A stretch of DNA of 43,907 nucleotides from Clostridiales bacterium (GTDB lineage: Bacteria > Bacillota > Clostridia > Lachnospirales > UBA12420). The translations under genes were made by a program, and so were the position numbers. Position 1 is the first letter of the stretch; each line of letters begins with the position of its first letter. This document shows, one piece after another, positions 39,414-43,907 of the stretch. The notes under the pieces are model-generated. The model worked only from the letters and a program-made list of their open reading frames with translations, made no database searches and had not been told where the DNA came from. The stretch covers positions 149 to 44,055 of the forward strand of contig DMOI01000034.1 of the NCBI GenBank assembly GCA_003452395.1, written 5' to 3'.

Positions 39414-40600
39414 TATTTATCCCGTATAGCCGCTATCCCTGGTAGTTCTCCGCCTTCCAAAAACTCTAGTGATGCTCCTCCACCAGTTGATATGTGGGTC
39501 ATCTTATCACCGTATCCTAACTGATTTACAGCTGCTGCAGAGTCTCCTCCACCAATAATCGTTGTAGCATCTAGTTCTGCAAGTGTTTTAGTTATCTCTA
39601 GCGTTCCTTTTGCAAAGTTTTCAAACTCGAATACTCCCATTGGTCCGTTCCATACTACTGTTTTTGCATCTTTTAACGCTTTCTTGTATAACTCGATTGT
39701 GTCTGTCCCAATATCAAGTGCCATGTAATCCGCTGGGATTTTATCTTCATTTACTACCATATATACTGTGTCATTGTTAAACTCTTTCCCAACTGCAGAG
39801 TCAATAGGGAGTAATAGCTCCACGCCTTTTTCTTTTGCGAGGTCTATCATCTTCCTCGCAAAGTTTATACCCTCAGCATCAAGTAATGACTTTCCTATCT
39901 CATAACCCTTTGCCTTATCGAAAGTATATGCCATACCGCCACCTATTATGAGCTTGTCTACCTTTGTAAGCAGGTTTTCGATAACTTTTATCTTATCTTT
40001 AACCTTTGCGCCACCGAGTATAGCTACGAATGGTCTAGCAGGGTTATTTACTGCATCCCCAAGGTATTTTAGTTCCTTTTTTATTAAATATCCTGCTGCT
40101 GTTTCTTTTATATATTTTGTAACCCCTACTGTCGAGCAGTGTGCTCTGTGGGCGCTTCCAAATGCATCATTTACATACATTTCGGCAAGACTAGCCAGTT
40201 CCTCGCTGAAATTGTCTTCATTTTTCTCTTCTTCTTTTCTAAATCTTGTATTTTGTAGTAAAACCAAGTCCCCATCTTTCATTTCGGCTATTATTCTCTT
40301 AGCATTTTCACCTACTACATTATCATCATTTGCAAATTTTACTTCTTTACTTAGAAGCTCTGAAAGCCTCTTTGCAACTGGTTCTAGTGAAAACTCTGGT
40401 GTTGGTCCCTTTGCCTTACCTAAATGCGAGCACATTATAACTCTGCCACCATCGTTTAATAGTTTTTTAATTGTTGGTAATGATTCCACAATACGGTTAT
40501 CATCTGTTATTCTACCATCCTTCATAGGTACATTAAAGTCACATCTGAGTAGCACTTTCTTACCACTCACATCTAAATCATCTATTGTCATCTTTGGCAT
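39413..40600 (-). CDS. pgk: Phosphoglycerate kinase
   Basis: Makes ATP from 1,3-bisphosphoglycerate; cytoplasmic. 395 residues, normal length. MTIDDLDVSGKKVLLRCDFN, MCSHLGKAKG, NDAFGSAHRAH, VAILGGAKVKDKI and the nucleotide-binding end IIGGGDSAAAV with STGGGASLEFLEG are intact. The ATG at 40600 follows AGGAGG at ten bases. Its first 23 bases overlap the end of the small membrane protein gene. It forms an operon with gap copy 2 upstream. Confidence 0.97.
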   Translation of the reverse strand: MPKMTIDDLDVSGKKVLLRCDFNVPMKDGRITDDNRIVESLPTIKKLLNDGGRVIMCSHLGKAKGPTPEFSLEPVAKRLSELLSKEVKFANDDNVVGENAKRIIAEMKDGDLVLLQNTRFRKEEEKNEDNFSEELASLAEMYVNDAFGSAHRAHCSTVGVTKYIKETAAGYLIKKELKYLGDAVNNPARPFVAILGGAKVKDKIKVIENLLTKVDKLIIGGGMAYTFDKAKGYEIGKSLLDAEGINFARKMIDLAKEKGVELLLPIDSAVGKEFNNDTVYMVVNEDKIPADYMALDIGTDTIELYKKALKDAKTVVWNGPMGVFEFENFAKGTLEITKTLAELDATTIIGGGDSAAAVNQLGYGDKMTHISTGGGASLEFLEGGELPGIAAIRDK

Positions 40601-40856
40601 GTTTAATCTTCCTCCTTTTTATTTTTTTTGCTAGCTTCTTCCAGTGGTATAGTCCCTCTACATCTAATCCAAGATATATTACATACATTGTAAGCAACGC
40701 ATAATTTTTTGTTGCGATTCCTATTATTCCCCACAACACACATCCTATAATCCAATAATAATATGCACTTACCTGTTTTCTGTTTATCAATACTTGTCCC
40801 AATATGGATAATATAGTACCCGCCCAGCTAATAATGTCTATATATATTTTGTCCAT
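40578..40856 (-). CDS. Small membrane protein, PnuC/SemiSWEET-like
   Basis: 92 residues with three membrane segments at about 5-24, 30-48 and 52-70, then a basic tail (KKLAKKIKRRKIKHAKDD). The pattern WAGTILSILGQVLINRKQ and YYYWIIGCVLWGIIG with a final YLGLDVEGLYHWKK resembles half of a PnuC nicotinamide riboside transporter or a SemiSWEET triple-helix bundle. A dimer could form a transporter; the substrate is unknown. It lies between gap copy 2 and pgk, whose ribosome binding site it contains. GGAGA precedes the ATG. Confidence 0.75.
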   Translation of the reverse strand: MDKIYIDIISWAGTILSILGQVLINRKQVSAYYYWIIGCVLWGIIGIATKNYALLTMYVIYLGLDVEGLYHWKKLAKKIKRRKIKHAKDDNR

Positions 40857-40925
40857 GTCTAGTTCTCCATTTCTTGAAATCTCTTTATCATCTTGCCCTC
40901 TACCTCTTTATATCCTATAAATGTC

Positions 40926-41924
40926 CTACATTGTGAACTTCGCTGACACGTATTCTGTGAGGTCTACTATTCTGTTTGCGTGTCCCCATTCGTTGTCATA
41001 CCATACTATTATCTTCACCATGTTACCACCCAAGACCATAGTTGATAACCCGTCTACTATAGCTGACCTAGAATCTTTTTTGAAATCAACTGAAACAAGT
41101 GGTTCATCTGTGTACCCAAGTATTTTATCATCTGCTGATTGTTTTAGTATCCTATTTACTTCTTCTATCGTAACATTTTTATTAAATTCTACAGTTAAGT
41201 CAATTACTGATACATTAGGCGTAGGAACTCTGAGTGCCATACCTATTAATTTACCATTCATATCCGGAATAATATTACCAATCGCTTCTGCTGCTACTGT
41301 AGTTGTAGGTATTATTGATTCTATTGCAGACCTTGCTCTCCTTAAATCTTGATGTGGACAGTCAAGTAGTTTTTGATCATTTGTATATGAGTGTACTGTT
41401 GTAAATATACCTCTTTTTATACCAAAGCTATCATTTAACACTTTTATAACTGGAGCTAAACAATTAGTGGTACAAGAGGCGTTATCAATTATGTCATCCT
41501 TATCTGGATCGTAGCTTTCTTCGTTAACTCCCATAACTATAGACTTTATTTCTGTTTGTATAGAATCAGCTGATATTATGACTTGCTTTGCCCCTGCAAG
41601 TAAGTGCAATGCAGCTTTTCCTCTGCTTTTATATTCCCCTGTGGCTTCTATTACTATGTCTATACCTAGATCTCTCCAAGGTAATTCAGCTGGATTTTTA
41701 ATTGCTAATACTTTCACTTCTCTACCATTTACTATTAGTGCATCTTCTTTTGCCTCTATCATACCATTAAATTTCCCGTAACCCGTATCATATTTAAGCA
41801 AATGTGCCAATGTAGATGAGTCCGTCAAGTCATTAACCGCTACAATATCAAATCCCCTTTTCATTGCAATTTTAAAAGCATTTCTTCCTATTCTACCAAA
41901 TCCATTAATAGCTATCCTTGCCAT
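40926..41924 (-). CDS. gap: Glyceraldehyde-3-phosphate dehydrogenase, copy 2 (divergent)
   Basis: 332 residues, Bacillus GapA-like class. RIAINGFGRIGRNAFK, VAVNDLTDSSTLAHLLKYDT and catalytic Cys 151 in DNASCTTNCLAPV are normal, as is His in TTVHSYTNDQ. Differences: the phosphate-site loop reads PTTTVAAEAIG where TTTGAAKAV is usual, and ISADSIQTE replaces ISAPxxxE. It may be a GapB-like, NADP-linked or otherwise specialised enzyme. Start ATG 41922-41924 with AAAGGGGAG; 18 upstream codons in frame are not used. First gene of an operon with the small membrane protein and pgk. Confidence 0.92.
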   Translation of the reverse strand: MARIAINGFGRIGRNAFKIAMKRGFDIVAVNDLTDSSTLAHLLKYDTGYGKFNGMIEAKEDALIVNGREVKVLAIKNPAELPWRDLGIDIVIEATGEYKSRGKAALHLLAGAKQVIISADSIQTEIKSIVMGVNEESYDPDKDDIIDNASCTTNCLAPVIKVLNDSFGIKRGIFTTVHSYTNDQKLLDCPHQDLRRARSAIESIIPTTTVAAEAIGNIIPDMNGKLIGMALRVPTPNVSVIDLTVEFNKNVTIEEVNRILKQSADDKILGYTDEPLVSVDFKKDSRSAIVDGLSTMVLGGNMVKIIVWYDNEWGHANRIVDLTEYVSAKFTM

Positions 41925-41997
41925 AATACTCCCCTTTCGAACCACAAGCTCAAACTTTACTTTCAATACGATTTTCAAATAATAAGCATATATTAGT

Positions 41998-42026
41998 ATT
42001 TTATATTATTACCATTTTTTTTGCAA
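41998..42026 (-). promoter_or_regulatory. Candidate promoter of the gap2-pgk operon
   Basis: Minus strand TTGCAA, 17 bases, TAAAAT, about 75 bases upstream of the gap start. No operator could be made out. Confidence 0.5.
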
Positions 42027-42058
42027 GTATATTTAAAAAAAATATTAAATGTCCAAAA

Positions 42059-43498
42059 TTAAAAATCCAGTCTTTCTTTGAAATAACCTTCTAGCTCTTC
42101 TATTTTTATTCTTTCTTGCAACATACTATCTCTATGCCTTACTGTTACGCATTTATCATTTTCAGATTCAAAGTCATATGTTATACAAAAAGGCGTTCCT
42201 ATTTCGTCTTGTCTTCTATATCTTTTACCTATACTTCCTGTATCATCATATTCTACATTATACAATGCACTCATTTTTTCAAATACATTTTTTGTCCCTT
42301 CTTCTAGCTTCTTAGATAATGGAAATATACCTATTTTAATTGGTGCAAGAAATGGGTGCAGTCTAAGTACAGTTCGTACATCCCCCTCTAAAACCAGTTC
42401 CTCATCATACGCATTACATAAAAACGCAAGTGTCACTCTATCAGCTCCAAGCGAAGGCTCAATGCAGTAAGGTATATATTTTTCTTTAGTCTCTTGATCA
42501 AAATATGACATATCCTCTCCAGAATTTTCAGCATGATTTTTCAAATCAAAATCTGTTCTGTCAGCTATACCCCATATTTCATCCCAACCAAATGGAAATC
42601 TAAATTCAATATCTGATGTTGCTTTGCTATAATGAGTTAGCTCCTCTTTTGATTGGTCATAGAACCTTACATTATCTGTTTTCATCCCCAAATCAAATAG
42701 CCATTTCATGCAAAACTCTTTCCAGTAGCTAAACCATGTCAAATCTTCTTCTGCCTTACAAAAAAATTCTAATTCCATCTGCTCAAATTCACGAGTTCTA
42801 AATATAAAATTTCCTGGAGTTATCTCATTTCTAAACGCTTTACCTATTTGACCAATACCAAAAGGTATTTTCTTTCTTGCTGACCTCTGCACATTTTTGA
42901 AATTTACAAATATGCCTTGTGCTGTTTCTGGTCTTAAATATACAGTGTTTTTATTGTCTTCCGTAACTCCTTGAAAAGTTTTAAACATTATATTAAATTG
43001 TCGTATATTTGTAAAATTCGTTGCAGCACATGACGGACATTTAATCTGGTTTTCCTTAATAAAATCCTCTAATTCTTTTTCTGTCCATGCGTCTGGGCTC
43101 TTTTCTACTTTAATATCATTTTCATTCAAGTATTGTTTCACGAGTTTATCAGCTCTAAATCTTTCATGGCATTCTTTACAATCCATAAGAGGATCTGTAG
43201 CTTTGTTTACATGACCTGACGCTACCCATACCTCAGGGTTCATAAGTATAGCTGCATCCATCCCCACGTTATATTGATTTTGTTGTATAAATTTCTTCCA
43301 CCATGCTTTTTTTATATTGTTTTTAAGCTCCACTCCCAGCGGACCATAATCCCAAGTATTTGCAAGCCCTCCATATATATCACTTCCTGGATATACAAAC
43401 CCTCTGTTTTTAGCAAGTGCAACTAACTTATCCATTGTCATCTCAACTTTAAATTTTTCTTCTTCAACTATTATTTCTTTTGATTCTACTTTTTCCAT
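42059..43498 (-). CDS. glyS: Glycyl-tRNA synthetase (single-chain, alpha2 type)
   Basis: Charges tRNA-Gly. 479 residues, class II enzyme of the eukaryote-like alpha2 form. Marks: VYPGSDIYGGLANTWDYGPL at the start, RPETAQGIFVNFKNV, motif 2 FRNEITPGNFIFRTREFEQME, and motif 3 region IEPSLGADRVTLAFL; a Cys pair set (CKECHERF, CPSC) is inserted. Start ATG 43496-43498 after GGGAGGA; an upstream in-frame ATG is not backed. Expression is controlled by the glycine T-box in the leader. Confidence 0.95.
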   Translation of the reverse strand: MEKVESKEIIVEEEKFKVEMTMDKLVALAKNRGFVYPGSDIYGGLANTWDYGPLGVELKNNIKKAWWKKFIQQNQYNVGMDAAILMNPEVWVASGHVNKATDPLMDCKECHERFRADKLVKQYLNENDIKVEKSPDAWTEKELEDFIKENQIKCPSCAATNFTNIRQFNIMFKTFQGVTEDNKNTVYLRPETAQGIFVNFKNVQRSARKKIPFGIGQIGKAFRNEITPGNFIFRTREFEQMELEFFCKAEEDLTWFSYWKEFCMKWLFDLGMKTDNVRFYDQSKEELTHYSKATSDIEFRFPFGWDEIWGIADRTDFDLKNHAENSGEDMSYFDQETKEKYIPYCIEPSLGADRVTLAFLCNAYDEELVLEGDVRTVLRLHPFLAPIKIGIFPLSKKLEEGTKNVFEKMSALYNVEYDDTGSIGKRYRRQDEIGTPFCITYDFESENDKCVTVRHRDSMLQERIKIEELEGYFKERLDF

Positions 43499-43573
43499 TA
43501 TAAGTTCCTCCCTTATCAGTGCAGACATGCCTGAACCTTCTTTTGATGTATTTTGTTTATTCTAAACTTTATT

Positions 43574-43857
43574 ATATAATAAAAAATCTCGTCTCATGCA
43601 ATATAAATAAATTATATTATCATGGGACGAGATTTTTCGTGGTTCCACCCTTTTTTAAATTGAAAATTGAAAATTGAAAGTTGAAAATCAAGAGATACTG
43701 CTTCTTAATTTTTCATTTTCAATTTTAAATTTTTAATTTTCTCTTTTTCCCTTTAACGCTGGTGCGGTTCTATTCAAAAAGTTCCTTTCATTAATCCGAT
43801 TAATTAGGCTTACACTACCCCTAACTCGCTTTATAATCTAGTACTAATTACTATTCT
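43574..43857 (-). promoter_or_regulatory. Glycine T-box leader with inserted inverted repeat
   Basis: The minus strand shows Stem I elements (AGTACTAG, then GCGAGTTAGGGGTAGTGTAA), a specifier GGA (43783-43785, in GAAAGGAAC), the T-box AGGGTGGAACCACG (43638-43651) and a terminator stem (43586-43633: ATCTCGTCCCATG with CATGAGACGAGAT) followed by TTTTTT. Uncharged tRNA-Gly should favour the antiterminator. A -10 TATAAT is at 43864-43869; the -35 is poor. The 5' end is estimated. Confidence 0.9.
43656..43745. repeat. AT-rich inverted repeat within the T-box leader
   Basis: ATTGAAAATTGAAAATTGAA units on one side and TTCATTTTCAATTTTAAATT on the other form a long imperfect hairpin between Stem I and the T-box. 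The words match the repeat at 4138-4175. Confidence 0.75.
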
Positions 43858-43907
43858 TTTATCATTATAGCTATGTATTAAGTAGATATTACCACATTGA
43901 TATTAAA

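Noticed and set aside
39948..40634. 228-codon open frame on the plus strand
   Set aside because: It is antisense to pgk, has no ribosome binding site and its translation has no family features; it mirrors the codon pattern of pgk.

Overview
The window reads as chromosomal DNA of a low-GC, anaerobic, probably spore-forming member of the Clostridia. This rests on strong AT bias, AGGAGG-type ribosome binding sites with frequent GTG/TTG starts, the L7Ae-rpsL-rpsG-fusA-tuf operon, a long SRP RNA of the Bacillus type, a T-box in front of a single-chain glycyl-tRNA synthetase, a [NiFe] hydrogenase operon and a Gly/Tyr/Cys-rich small protein. Nearly every gene is on the minus strand; the cupin gene (10811-11362) and the GYGGC-repeat gene (37117-37293) are the only plus-strand genes I accept.

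Layout by coordinate. 1-101: end of an Rpn-type nuclease gene running off the window. 238-5117: translation (str) operon with its own promoter, not joined to rpoBC here. 5138-6518: two unknown membrane-anchored proteins under near-identical promoters, one with a 12-bp tandem repeat. 6541-6869: SRP RNA with promoter. 6881-10595: DUF255 (YyaL) protein, DUF3592 protein, an unassigned structured small RNA with its own promoter and terminator, a PBECR-like nuclease and a truncated second copy of the DUF255 gene. 10811-11362: cupin. 11470-20001: ten-gene [NiFe] hydrogenase operon transcribed as cytochrome b5 domain protein, small subunit, large subunit, protease, hypA, hypB, hypF, hypC, hypD, hypE. 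20466-22088: citramalate synthase.

22258-31343: nine tightly coupled genes (UbiA prenyltransferase, Old Yellow Enzyme-type reductase, acyl carrier protein, alpha-oxoamine synthase, lipid kinase, ThiL/PurM-like protein, ketosynthase, SDR/epimerase, radical SAM-SPASM). I read this as an undescribed lipid or natural-product pathway in which an ACP-bound acyl chain is condensed with an amino acid, reduced, phosphorylated and prenylated or membrane-modified. It is the best candidate for a new system in the window.

31485-36919: a small unknown protein and a signalling operon (REC-HDOD, REC, lipoprotein sugar-type binding protein, sensor kinase) that resembles a binding-protein-gated two-component system with no transporter. 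37117-42026: GYGGC protein, then two different GAPDH genes on either side of pgk. The pgk/gap1 junction is split by about 0.9 kb carrying a toxin-antitoxin-like pair, a gene remnant and a REP-like hairpin, bounded by an exact 24-bp direct repeat. 42059-43869: glyS with a T-box leader that carries an AT-rich inverted repeat, related to a repeat between rpsL and rpsG.

Several proteins show unusual features. HypA lacks its zinc-finger domain, the hydrogenase small subunit has Asn where a proximal-cluster Cys is expected and has no Tat signal, and the second GAPDH carries Val in the conserved phosphate-site loop.
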